Positions 35,457 through 46,883 of a stretch of DNA of 64,000 nucleotides are shown in pieces (position 1 is the first letter of the stretch; each line of letters begins with the position of its first letter). The position numbers and the translations under genes were made by a program. Origin of the DNA: Zelopaecilomyces penicillatus (lineage: Eukaryota > Ascomycota > Sordariomycetes > Hypocreales > Pseudodiploosporaceae); contig VCCP01000002.1 of assembly GCA_005765155.1 (NCBI GenBank), positions 1,364,001 through 1,428,000 of the forward strand, written 5' to 3'. The notes under the pieces were generated by a model. The model saw nothing but the letters and a program-made list of their open reading frames with translations. It was not told the origin of the DNA and did not search any database.

Positions 35457-37607
35457 GCCATCACATGATTCACGTCGGCTGATATTCCTGGCGGTTCCAA
35501 CACAGCTGTGAATGGGGGATGCAATGCAAAGCACATTTTCAATCCAGCCAATTCGCACGCACCTCTTGTGCTGTTTTGTCTAGTTGTACACGCAATTGCC
35601 CGACCTGGTTCGTGACCGACAAGGAGGGCAAAGATAATAATCAAAAAGCTATAATTCCACTTGTTAATGAATAATTTTACCCCCAATTCGTCTGAGCTTG
35701 TCATCAGGGGATGTCTGTTGCTGTTGCGAGCGTAAGAGTGCGGCGAACAGCCAGGATGCGAAACTGTGCGCCGCGCGCACGGTATGCGCCCTGCATGGCT
35801 TTATTAAGATCTGATTTTGATGCAACGGCAGCAAGAGCGAGAGGCCCCAGGTCCGCGCGGAGCCCAAATCGCGAAAAGTCAAGAGCACAGGCTTCGCGCT
35901 TGCAAGTTGGAAACCTTTTAGCAGCAGCAGTTGGGGGGGAGGGATGGGGATCGGTTTTGAATTTCTACTGGTATGGTTGACCTTCAGGTGGACGTTTACA
36001 CCACTGAACACTTTGTACCAGAAGCGGTGTCGCGGCATGGCGTAATGAGGACCAAGCCTGATAAGGGCCTGCCTCGGACCGCGCAAGAGAATGGTCATGT
36101 TTACCTGGAACGTACTTGTACAGTGGTGTAATACCTACCTAGTGGTAGACCCACCACTGTAGCACGCCGCACAACTGTATTTTGTAGGTAATTAAGGTGA
36201 GATAATCCGCTGCAACCTTACTACCTGTACATGTCTAGCAGCGGGATGCAACAGGGCGGCGCTTCCTGCAAACAATGTCATTACTCATACACCACCACGT
36301 AGTTGTACCTGCCTCTCGACTCTCGCTGGGACCTCTTTTCGTGTCATATTATTTTGTGGTGAACTAACTAGTACACCGGCACTAATACAGACTGCGGTTT
36401 CGTCTTTTCAACGATGCGGCGCGCACAGTTCGACTCAAAAACTACCAGTGACCCTTGGGGGGGCGGTTGTGCCTTCTCCGTCTTGCCCTCACCGCATTTG
36501 CATCGGTGAAGAGGCAGGTTGCCTTCTCGCCGTAAACCAGGAAGGCACATCCATACTAATGATAAAGTGAGAGGAGGTACACTAAACTTACCTAGAGGAA
36601 TGCTCCTTCACAGCCAACAGCTATTACACGAGAGGTCTTGTGACAGGTGAAGATATATATTCAAGAAGGAACGTTGTTGCTGGACTTAGTAATGCCATGA
36701 TCCAAACGCTGCATGGATGCGAACCCATCGTTGCAAGGAATCCTGTGCGTGTAAGAAGATACCGTGCCAGGTCTGTCTGTGCACCACACTAACAATAGTT
36801 GATATCCATCACTGTGAGTCTGTGTGTGAGTGTGAGCGTTCATACATCTCTTTACCAGTCGCGGTGCCCAATCAATCATGGCTGTCACGCTGCCGATCAT
36901 ACAACCCCACCAGACTGTCTCGTCTGTTCTCTTTGCTGCCTGTCTTGTCTCTCTTGATCTCTGATGAATCTGTGATCTGTGATCCGTGATGAATCTCTAC
37001 TAGTCTCAAATCATGTCTCAGTCGCCATGTCGCAACTAGGCTCTAGACTCTCTCCGCCCTAATGAATCCTCCCGTCCCTCCAAGACGACTCCCATTGCGA
37101 CCATGTCACACACACTCACACACACTCATTCACAACAAACTACAAGCAGCCACCCAACACGGGATGACAATGTACACACTAACGAGGGACGACGAAACAG
37201 ACGAGACACCAGAAACGGAACAGTACGCGACGTGCAATGAGAAATCCATCGTCGTTTTGGCTGTGGTGATGCGCGCGCTCAAAGCTTCATTCATTTACTC
37301 ATACTTTCCTACTCATGCCTGTTCTGCTCTAGCCCATCTCTGTCTCCGTCATCTCTGTCATTTTTCTCACTTCTGCCGACTCGGCACTCGCTTTCTTGTC
37401 ACCTCCCCAGAGTGATGATGCAGATGCCACAGGTTGCTCCGTGCTATGCTGGGCCTGCATGAAAGACAAATGACGCCCTCATCCTCTCTAACTTTTGATC
37501 GTGTCAGCAGGGTGGTGGTGGCAGGCAGTGGAGATGTTCAACTGATGATAGGGATCCACTGGCTAGGTCGTTGTCCACTATTGAGGTCCACTGATGAGCG
37601 CTGTTGT

Positions 37608-37657
37608 CCACAGATGCCCACAGATGCCCACCGGTGCCCACAGATGTCCACTGGGGT
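37608..37657. repeat. Five tandem 10-bp units of CCACAGATGC type
   Basis: Units read CCACAGATGC, CCACAGATGC, CCACCGGTGC, CCACAGATGT and CCACTGGGGT. Related TCCACT fragments lie just upstream (37574, 37587), so the array is probably older and larger. The period is again 10 bp. Confidence 0.75.
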
Positions 37658-40600
37658 GCGCGCGCGGGGCAGCAGTGTCGTTGGACTGAACCTGGCGCAC
37701 TGCAGTACCCATCCGATACAGATATGAGACTCATGGCCGCGTCGACAGCATGGTACGAGTCAGTCAATCACTGGCGAGCCCCTGGCAAGCTTCGCCAGTC
37801 ACCCAAGTCCCCTCGAGTCCCCTGAAGTGCCCCCTCCAATCCCCTCCATCTTCGCTGCTCTCCACCCGTTGGCTGCACAATGGCCGCCAGAGTTTGGCCA
37901 CCAGCTCTCCAGCCCCCCCCCCTTGTTATAGCCCGAAAGCACTGGCCACCACATCAGCCCTTTTGCCTCGTGGCCAACCGCCGCCGTCGTTGCCACCTCC
38001 AAGCAGGGGACATGGATGTGTACCACAAGTCTGACGAGTATGACAGAGTATTGCCCGCTATTTCACTGGAGAGCAAGCCATCAAGCCCACTGATGCGCCG
38101 AATTGACGTCGGGGTTTTCATTTGACTGCTGAGTGTGCCCGCATGACGTAGGGGGCCGGAGAGCTGCTGAGGGGGAGGAGGAGTTCCATCTCTAGAAGCA
38201 TTGGGGGGAGACTTGAAAGGATCCAATATCAACATCAATTTCTATCAGTTCATTCAGACATGTTGGTAACGTGTGCTCGAGTAGGTATTGCTTCGCATCG
38301 TGTTAAGTAGTAGGTGCCCTAGGTAGGTGCCATTAACTAGTAAAGCTGATCGGGGCAACTCAAAGACTCAAAGGGGCACATCGAGGTGGTGTTGCATGTG
38401 TGCGTGTGGGTACTCACTGTCATGCAACACTGCAAGGAGCGATGAGTCTGTTCATTTTGCATTTTCTGCATTTTCGCATTTAGAATGTCGCATGTTGCAT
38501 TGTCGCCCGCCGGTTGTTTGGCTAAATTAATTCGTGTGTTGTGACTACTAGTTACCTTGGTCAATCAAGGATGAATATTGAGCCCGTAGCAATGCCCATG
38601 CGTGCGCAACGCAACTCGGGCTGTTTGAGCGCTGGACAGCAGAGCGCCAGCCCCAAGCCACTCTCCAGCTTGTCAGCAACAGGGCCTCAGCGACATCGTT
38701 GACGTTTGCCAGTAAGAGTTCATACATACGACCTATCTAATTGCCTGGTTTCTTCCTCGTAATACACCAGCCAAACAAGCAAGCAAGCATGTTGTACGAG
38801 ATGTCCCTAATGCCAATATACCCCCGTAGCACATACCACACGACACGACGCTTTCTCTCCTCAGAGCCCCCCCGGCTCCAAAGTAATCCGACCCACCACT
38901 ACCTCACCACGATGGGAGGGGGGTCCACGGCCGAATCGAGCTCGTCGAGTCTTCTGTAACCCGCCAAAGGCCTAGCTAACGCTTCTTTTTGTGTGTCCGA
39001 GTTTTCAATATCGATGGCATTTGCCGGATGTTGCGCCCCCCCGGATTATTCATCACCTAAAGAAAGAGAAAAAGAAAGAAATAGAAGGGGGCAATTCCGC
39101 CGTAGAATGGGCAATAACGGTGCAGAAAAGGCCGAACGTGTCCGACGGCGTTCCTTTGGCGTTTTTTTTCGCTGGCGTTCTCTTTTCGGGCGCGGTCCGG
39201 GTCTTTGATGGTCTGGTGGTTGGTTGATTGGTTAGTTTTCTTGTTCAGTAGGTAGGTAGGTATTCTTGGAGTTGGTTCAATTTTTTTGATTGGCGCGAGG
39301 TCGATCGATACCTCAATTTGTCGGGTGTTCTTTTCCCGCCTGAAAGAAAGGCGAGCTGTAACAGCTAATATAAGGTACTAAGGTATAGGCATTTTATTGG
39401 GCTGGGTGGCAGCAATTGCAAGCACCTATGGCGGGTACCTATTCTCCGTTCCCCCCGTACTGATACCCCCCCTCAGTACCCAGCAGCAACAGCACGCAAC
39501 CGCCAACGGCATCTTCAGCCAAGGCGGCGTTGCGCCTCTCAGAGCACATCCATCCATCCACCCACCCCCCTGCTCCGTTGCTCTGTTTCTCTGCTGGGCT
39601 TAGCCCGAGGCTCCCAACCACACATGCACACCCCTGGCCACCCCACCCCCCACATTCTGACAAGCCTACCTACCCATCTTAACAGCAAAACGCAGCAGCT
39701 TCCGCCTGCGCGCAAAAGGGAGGGTCGCATTGGCGGGTGCGGGAATCGTAGTGTGTATCTGCAGTATCAATTTTGCAGTACACCCACCCACTTTGCCTGC
39801 CTGCAAGCCAGATGATGATGGGATCGTACGTACGTACTTGTGCTGTGAGATGTTCCTCTTATCGGGAGGAAGAGAGGTTCAGGCTTGTCTACAGTCTACA
39901 GGCACCTATACCTATACCTAGGTACCTTGTAGGCTGTAAGCCACTATCTGTACCTACCTATTGCAGGTACTGCCATTGAAGGTTAGCAGCTGTTTGATAC
40001 AAAGTACCAGTGGGTACGTACAGTACAGCACCTACCTAGATAGCAGGGGGCTAGTGGCGGATACCCTGGCACTACTAGGACCTATCTCACTACTGTCGAG
40101 GCTTCCTGTAGTCCTCTTTAGGCTGTACATTCACCCTGTTGCCTCCACAGCTGCTCTCTGCTTGCGCCGTCACGCCACTGCATCCGGCTCCTTTGCCCTC
40201 CAAGCGTCCAAGAGTCCAAGCCTTCCTCTAAGCCAAGCCCTGGCCCAGGCCCAGGCCTTTTCTTCATCCTCCTCCATACATACCTGCCTGCCTTGCCTTA
40301 TCTCTCCAGCTCTCAGTCCCTTCCTTAACTTTCCAACTCTCCGCATACATCTCCCGGCGATTACGCACTTGACGACGACGACAACAACGACGACCTATTT
40401 CTTACTCTTCCTCATCCGAACCAGCTTTCTACTCCCGCGCCCTTTCGCCATCCTTCGCTGTTCCTCGCTGCAAAAACCCTCCTGACGTCGATGCCGCGGC
40501 CGTCGTCACCTCTGCAACGTTGGTGCATCAACCCCTCCACCTCGGCCTGCCACTGCGCGCCGCAACGAACCGGTCGCCCGCCACATCCCATCTTCGTGCA

Positions 40601-40798
40601 GTAGCAGTCCAAGCCCTTGAACTCTCTCTGTTGTTATGTTGGCTTTGTGGCACGTGCGATTTTTGTTCAACGCTCGACATCGCCCGACGACATTAACGAC
40701 TCCCTAAAACTCGTATTTACCGGTATCGACGACTTCGCGCATTCCTCGCTCGTCGGGTCCTCTGCGGAGGTCGACGGGCGCGGTCCTCGGTCCCAGCC

Positions 40799-42391
40799 AT
40801 GACGCTCTATTCAGACCCCCCGTCTCTGCACGAATTCCGCCAGGACAAGCCGACTTTATTGGTTTGCTGGTGGGCCACAATGTTCTGTTCCCTCATGATC
40901 ATTCTACGAATCATTGGCCGCTTTATACGGACCGAACGGCTGTTTACTGAAGACAAAATCGCCGCATTTGCTCTGGTCCCCATGTTCCTTCGAATGGGAT
41001 GTGTTCACTTTATTCTCATTTCCGGCACCAACAATGCCGACTTCTCCGGCGTCACACTTTCCGACCGAGATCTTCACAGAAAGTCTATCGCAAGTGGCCT
41101 AGTTTTGGCTAGTCGGGTCCTCTACGCCGCGACGTAAGTGGCTCCATTCTGTCTTGCCCTGCACTTTGCAAAACTTTAATTCGGAGCCATTGGCAATGCT
41201 AATTCTAGATCACACAGGATCTGGATCCTCAAAGGTGCCGTCCTCGAGTTTCTCAGGCGTTTGACAGGCCTCACCTGGGAGCGATCCCATCAAGCTGCGC
41301 TGGTCGCAATCCGATGGACTCTGGTCATTACTTTTCTAGCCGTCGTCGTGAGCGGCCTCACCGAATGCCGACCCTTTAATCACTATTGGCAGGTCCTACC
41401 AGATCCCGGGGGTCAATGTCGCCAGGGCTACGTCCAACTTGTCACAATGGCTACTTGTGATGTCATGACAGATTTGATGCTCGTCATTTTCCCCGTTTCA
41501 ATCATTATTCGAAGCAATATGACTCTCCGACGGAAAATTCAACTCGTCCTCCTGTTTTCCTTGAGCTTATCCGCCGTCTGTGTTACTCTATACCGTGTGC
41601 CGCATATTTTGCAGGAACATGGCCGACAGCAGTACCGCTCACTCTTGGCCTCGGTTGAACTTATTTTCGCCACAGCCTCTGCCAATTCCCTAGTGCTGGG
41701 CTCTTTCGTTCGTGACCGGGGTTTGAAAAAACAAAAATTCCGACGAACGTCAACAGCCGCCGAATCATTTGATCGCACTAGCACCAACCCTCGTCGCCCC
41801 CACCTGCACCGCCATTGGGGTAGTGATGAGGACCTTGTGAGGGACATTGGCTTGGGAGTTGAGCCAGAGCTTCAAGAGCAGCTCAAACGACCCTCCTCCA
41901 ACCAATATACACCTGCCCCAGTCGTCGCACGACTCTCCCCAGACAGTGGTCATTGGGATACAGTCCAGCGACTCCCTAGCCACGCTGATGTGAGCGAGGA
42001 AACGCTGTTGACGAGACAGGATTCCTACCCTCTCCCACCGAGAAAGCTCTCCTTTTTCGACGTCGGCGGTTTGCTTGAAAGCTCCGTGGGGACGAGCAGT
42101 GGAAGCTACAGGCGAAGTAGCCATACCTCTTCTACCATTGATCCAAATTCCCCTAATGCGCTACCTCCTATCTCGTTGACCGCCAGTGCTAGTGGTCAAC
42201 GACGCGGGTCCACCGCGCTCCTACAGGATCTGGGGGGTCTCTTGGGGCCCCTTAATACGCGCTCATCCAGATCCAAACCCAAACATGGAACTGAGCTCCA
42301 GCCCATTCCTCAAGCACGCCAGGACTATTCTTCAAGCCATAACGGCAAGTCAGAGCTGGTGCTGATGGACCCTGGCGGCCTTTTAAAGTGA
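40799..42391 (+). CDS. Fungal rhodopsin-domain (seven-helix) integral membrane protein
   Basis: Two exons, 40799-41133 and 41218-42391, give 502 aa. Seven hydrophobic segments lie between about residues 18 and 280, with the signature TECRPFNHYWQVLPDPGGQC of the fungal rhodopsin-like domain and the helix CDVMTDLMLVIFPVSIII. This large family, related to the PTH11-type receptor group, sits in the plasma membrane; individual ligands are mostly unknown. It lacks the N-terminal CFEM domain seen in some members. The C-terminal 220 residues are polar and probably disordered but repeat an Asp-x-Gly-Gly-Leu-Leu motif at D393, D449 and D496, the last ending the protein. Two in-frame acceptors 9 bases apart (AG at 41207-41208 and 41216-41217) allow an alternative form longer by three residues. 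The ATG at 40799 follows a long C/T-rich leader. Confidence 0.85.
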
Positions 42392-43541
42392 GACTTGTTT
42401 CAACATTCACACTTGGCTCGCCCCTTCTTCAATGTTTTATCAAACCGGCAGATGCACCTCCCTGCCGTCGTTTACAATTTTATACGACCTAATCTACGAC
42501 ATGTATTATGATATGCCCTCTGTACGGTTACTTCTCGGTTTGCCTTTTACCTTTTTCTCATTCTTCACCATTTGCAGGCATCAATTGCCAGGGACAGGCG
42601 TTTACAGAGGCACCGCTTCCACATATATCTACTCGGCTTTTTGGCTGCAGATCCACAATAGGGATGGATCAAAATGAGTTTTCTGGATGCCGTGTGGACG
42701 GCTTTTTCTCCAGTTCATCGACACTTCCTGGAGAAGGAGATTAGACCTTGTTTTATTTCCTGTTGGTCTAACGAGGGCTTTCGTGATAAGCTCACCCTAA
42801 GACGGGTCTTCTTAGGTTGGGATTTTTTATTGATCTTTCAGGCTATGACATAATTATCATGACAATATGGGAACGGTGGCGGCATTTAGCTGGATCTGAA
42901 TTCGGAACACATATACCCAGGCGCGAAGGAGGTTCTTTGACTTTTCTTTATTTTCTTTTTCTCACATGCCCGACATTTTTAGTCCATCGCGACACATATG
43001 ATGTCCACGGGAAATGTTTGTGGCCATCAGGTTACTGGGGAAGGATGATCAATTGGATGAGCTGATATATACATATATATATATATCTAGTTATGAATGA
43101 ACTACGATGATATTTCAAAGTTAATTTGCTTGGCGTAGTCCTTCCTGTGACAGTCTCCAATGTAGATTTCCGATAACTACTACCAACGCTCTAGTCTCGA
43201 CGCTGAAGATTTGATTTGATAATGAACCATGGCAAGTCGTGCTTAAAGAATCAAGTCTAATTTTGAGATTTCCAAAGGGAATGGCGGTTATTTCTCATGA
43301 TTGAATCAGAATCCCCCTATAACGCCAGCTACTGACAGCCCAAATGCAGAGTTTAAGACGCCTCCGTCCCTTCAAAGTGACCCTTTCCTGGCCGCTCTTT
43401 ATTCCCTAGCCGACCATACACACACAGACACACAGGGAAACTAGTTATCTTGCTTTCCCTCCTCCCTGTCACGCCTCTCCCCCAATTCCACTTGCCACAT
43501 ATGTAGCTACTGGAAGACCCCCAAACGAAGCCTCCCTCTCT
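42392..43541. other. Intergenic DNA between convergent rhodopsin-domain and RPB5 genes
   Basis: No gene is supported. The plus-strand frame 42432-42677 is short and is probably 3-prime UTR. A (TA)n run lies at about 43066-43086. Both 3-prime UTRs should be in this interval. Confidence 0.55.
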
Positions 43542-44436
43542 TTAAACACACAAGCGGTAACTAGCATACCTGCCCGCAGTCTCACTAACTCGGATAATCT
43601 TAACCACCTGGCCTCTTTTGAGTCCGAGATATCTCGCTACTGGATCTTTTTGCAGAATACGGGGCAACTGGGTCTCCTTGAGACGGTAGCGCTTGAGCAG
43701 AGCAATCTTCTCGTCCCTGGAGAGCAGCACGTGGCGGGGCACGAGCTCGTGCTGTGTGATGTTCACCAGCAGATCATCCTCGAGGAAGCACTCAATCTTA
43801 GCGATGCTCTCGACACTGGCAAGCGACTTGCGCGCGGCGGGGGACAACGGCACGTGCGTAACCATGATGCCCGTCTTGTAGTTGTTGGAGATTGTGTACT
43901 TTGCAAACTGGCGGATCTGGCCGACGCCAAACTGCTTGTCGCTGAGGAATTCGACCCAGATCGGACCGCAGTCGGGGGATGGGTCTGGGTTGGCGGCTGT
44001 CGCAGGAGGCGTGTGCTTGCGCAGCATGGAATCGCTAGGACGCGCCGAAAATTGGAGTTTTGTACGACTATCAAAAGAATAAGTGATTAGCTATTAAGCC
44101 CAGAACGTCGGTAGAGCTGCCAATAGGGACGATATTCATACTTGACTGAGCCATCAGGATGGCAGTATTCGTCGCGGAAACGTTCTAGAGAAATGCTGAC
44201 TTCGTCCTCAGCAAGCTCGTACTCCTAGTTGACAAGGGCGACCTGTTAGATTACAACCAGCAAAGAGGAAAATGGCAAGACGCGTCGGCATCGGCATAAG
44301 GAATGCTGGAGCTGTGCTGCGCAAGGCAAATTGGACATACCCGGTCGGCAACCATCTCGTGAACCGTCTTCCACGCCCGCCAGAGTCTCACCACCTCCTT
44401 TGACTTGGCATCGTTAGGCAAGTTGTTGAAATCCAT
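43542..44436 (-). CDS. RPB5: DNA-directed RNA polymerases I, II and III subunit RPABC1 (Rpb5)
   Basis: Three exons, 44341-44436, 44142-44224 and 43542-44067, give 234 aa, close to the roughly 215 aa of yeast Rpb5. The N-terminal jaw domain starts with MDFNNLPNDAKSKEVVRLWR and continues AWKTVHEMVADR / EYELAEDEVSISLERFRDEY across the first junction. The strongly conserved C-terminal assembly domain includes HELVPRHVLLSRDEKIALLK, ETQLPRILQKDPVARYLGLK and RGQVVKIIRVSETAGRYASY. Rpb5 is shared by all three nuclear RNA polymerases and forms part of the lower jaw that contacts downstream DNA. Donors are GTATGT and GTATGA, and the phases agree. The gene is divergent from BFR1 over 860 bp. Confidence 0.96.
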
Positions 44437-45296
44437 CCTGCCCGTTTTCCTGTTCCTTTTTGACTCTGTCGCTCTTCGTCTCTGTTGGTAGCTAATGGGT
44501 AAGGGGTGGGCGGCGAGCGATTGAATGCGGCGTTTGCGTTCGAGGGGAATGTCGAGTTGTTGTCGTTGGCGCGGGAGACAGGTCAGTGGTTGCTCAAAAA
44601 ATGTTTCGCTCAGCCTTACATAGGTGGTGCGGACGATTGGTTGGCTGTCGGACCCAAAATTTGTCGGAGCAGGTCATGTGATTCGCCGTGGTTTGTGAGA
44701 TCCTTTTTTCGGCGAGCGGCCCCACATATTCCGGGCCGGTTATATTTGCCCACTATCCGCAAGGTGTTCAAAGTAGGATTCAATGGTGTGCCCTGGATCT
44801 TTTGAAAGAGACCGCGATAGCGGCTCCAGGGGCCGTCCCTTCAGTGGGTTTTAGCGACTGTGGATATGTGCGCAAGGTGCAGTGGTGAACGATGCCCAGT
44901 AACTGCAGTGCTTGCGTGTTCCGATGGCCCCCAGGAACCCCCCGCCAACAACCCCAACAGGCCACGTTTTGATCTTCCAGCCCCGACTCCAGTGACCAGA
45001 CCCCCTAAACTCAGGGGACTCATGCTCGCCCATCGTCCACTGAGGCTTAAATTTTTTTGCGGGCTGGGCCCCGACTGCAGTAATTAGTAGTGTGCTGAAC
45101 ACTGGGACTTTTGTGCCATGCCGCCTGATTTGAATTGTGTCAGCGGTCCAATTTTCTGCTGCACAAAGTCTGCCTCTTGCTCCTACAAACTTCCTGCTGG
45201 TTCATCCCCTTAAACCCCTTGGTGAGGAGACATAAACGGCCCTGGACTGGTCTCTTCGTGTAGGAATTCTTCGATCCGCCTCCAGTTATTTGCACA
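44437..45296. promoter_or_regulatory. Divergent promoter region of RPB5 and BFR1
   Basis: These 860 bp separate two divergent start codons, so both promoters must be here. Short GC-rich blocks alternate with C/T-rich stretches. No specific factor site is convincing. Confidence 0.5.
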
Positions 45297-46883
45297 ATGG
45301 CCGACACCGCGACCTCCACCGCCCCTGCGGCGGGCACAACTCGTCCCACTCGTCCTGATGAGAATGTCTTCAAGCAGGAGCTTGCCGCGGCCGAGAAGGC
45401 GCACAAGGCCTCAATGGACCGATTCGTGCGTTGCCTCTGCCAGATAAGGAAGCATAAACCATGGTTAGCTAACCCTGCGCCTTATAGAACGCCATCAAGG
45501 CCAAGATCGATATTGCCATGCCCAACAAAAATAAGGACCAGGCCAGCCCAACTCAGAAGCGCCGCCAGGAACTCATCGCCCAGGCCACCGAGATTCGCCA
45601 GAAGCAGGCTGGCGGCAAGAATGCCCGTACATCCAAGCTCGACCAGATCAAGCGTCTTGATGAGCAGGTTCGGAGTCGCATTGCTGAGCAAAAAGTGGCC
45701 AAGGCCAAGGTCCCCTACAAGAGCCTCGAGGATGTTGACCGACAGATTGAGAGCCTTGACAAGCAGGTCAACTCGGGCACTATGAAGCTTGTTGATGAGA
45801 AGAAGGCACTAGCTGACATCTCCAGCTTGCGCAAGGTGCGCAAGAACTTCGGACAGTTCGATGACTCTCAAAAGCAGATTGATGAGCTCCGTGCCAAGAT
45901 CAAGGAGATCAAGGACACCATGGAGGATCCTGAGCAGAAAGCCATGTCGGAGCAGTACAACAAGATTCAGGCTGAGCTGGATGCCATCAAGGCTGAACAG
46001 GATGAGGCTTATAAGGGTCTGTCGACTCTCAGGGACGAACGCACCAAGCTCCAGGCTGAGCAGCAGGAGAAGTTCACCGCCATTCGCAAGCTCAAGGATG
46101 ACTACTACGGCCAGAAGAAAGCCTATCAGTCATTCGAGCGCGAAGCTCGCGAGAAACAGAGAGAGCGTCAAAAGGCCGAGCGTGAACGCTTTGTACAGGA
46201 GCGCAAGAAGGCTGACGCTGAGCGGGTCCTTGAGGAGGCAAGCGACCCTGCCTACCTTGAGGAGATCCGCCGTGCCAACGGCCTCCTCCTGTTCCTTGAC
46301 CCCAGCCATAAGGTCGAGAAGGGTCCTCTCATGGCCAACTCTGGTCTTGGAGCCCAGGCCCAGCGAACAGTTGATGAGTCGAACCTCAAGGGCACTAAGC
46401 TAATGCGCAAGGAGGATCGTGAGGATGAGTACCTGCCCGCCGTGAAGAAGGGCAAGAAGGGCAAGAAGGGAGGTGCTGCTGCTGTTGCTGCTCCTCAAAA
46501 GGGCTTCAGCTGTCCTCCGTCTGTTGTTGAGGATTGCACTTTCCTCGGTATCGAGCCTCCTATGAGCAGCGAGGATGTCGCCAGTGTTACTGAGAAGGTC
46601 AGGGCTAAGCTGGAGCACTGGAAGGCTGACCAGGCTCCTCAAACTCAGCGCGTAAGTTATCTCAGTCCCTGATGTTGCTCCCTCACTCGTTGAAGCCAAT
46701 GCATCGCCATCAAAAGTGAATTTGTACGATGCCAATTGCTAACCTGTTACACTCTAGAACATTGAGAAGGCCAAGAAGAAGATTGAGGAGCTCGAGGCCA
46801 ACGGTGAGGACAGCGACGGCAAGGTGGACGAGGTTACCTCAGACCTTAAGGACGCCACCATCGCCGACAAGCAGGAGTCATAG
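45297..46883 (+). CDS. BFR1: Nuclear segregation protein Bfr1
   Basis: Three exons, 45297-45425, 45488-46651 and 46758-46883, give 472 aa (yeast Bfr1 is 470 aa). After an Ala/Thr-rich start comes FKQELAAAEKAHKASMDRF and then a long, highly charged coiled coil (about residues 50-300), including YKSLEDVDRQIESLDKQVNS and RKNFGQFDDSQKQIDELRAK, followed by a Lys/Gly-rich patch (KKGKKGKKGG). Bfr1 associates with polysomes and ER-bound mRNP complexes (with Scp160 in yeast) and influences secretion and ploidy. These roles are known from yeast and inferred here. The ATG context (TGCACAATGG) and the family start agree. Introns have donors GTGCGT and GTAAGT, and all exons are in phase 0. Confidence 0.94.

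Larger units (their letters stand above)
31015..40798. other. Gene-free interval of 9.8 kb
   Basis: Both strands lack any frame with recognisable protein character over nearly 10 kb. The stretch contains a G18 run (31886-31903), A/G homopolymer junctions near 31650-31670, a (GGCT)n run near 35430-35452, a 10-bp minisatellite (37608-37657), clusters of TACCTA/TAGGTA near 36131, 38283, 38313, 39250, 39660, 39905 and 39950, and a GTACGTACGTAC palindrome near 39826. The last roughly 700 bp are pyrimidine-rich and look like the leader of the following gene. It may hold non-coding transcripts, regulatory DNA or decayed repeats; none can be shown by eye. Confidence 0.5.

Noticed and set aside
35430..37657. 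CRISPR-like or structured repeat array in the 9.8-kb gap
   Set aside because: The repeats are direct micro- and minisatellites without spacers, and this is a eukaryotic genome.
39961..40485. 174-codon plus-strand frame before the rhodopsin-domain gene
   Set aside because: It opens with TTG, is Ser/Leu/Thr-rich because the DNA is C/T-rich, and looks like 5-prime leader sequence.
43650..44090. Plus-strand frame of 146 codons opposite RPB5
   Set aside because: It is antisense to the conserved C-terminal domain of Rpb5 and starts inside it.
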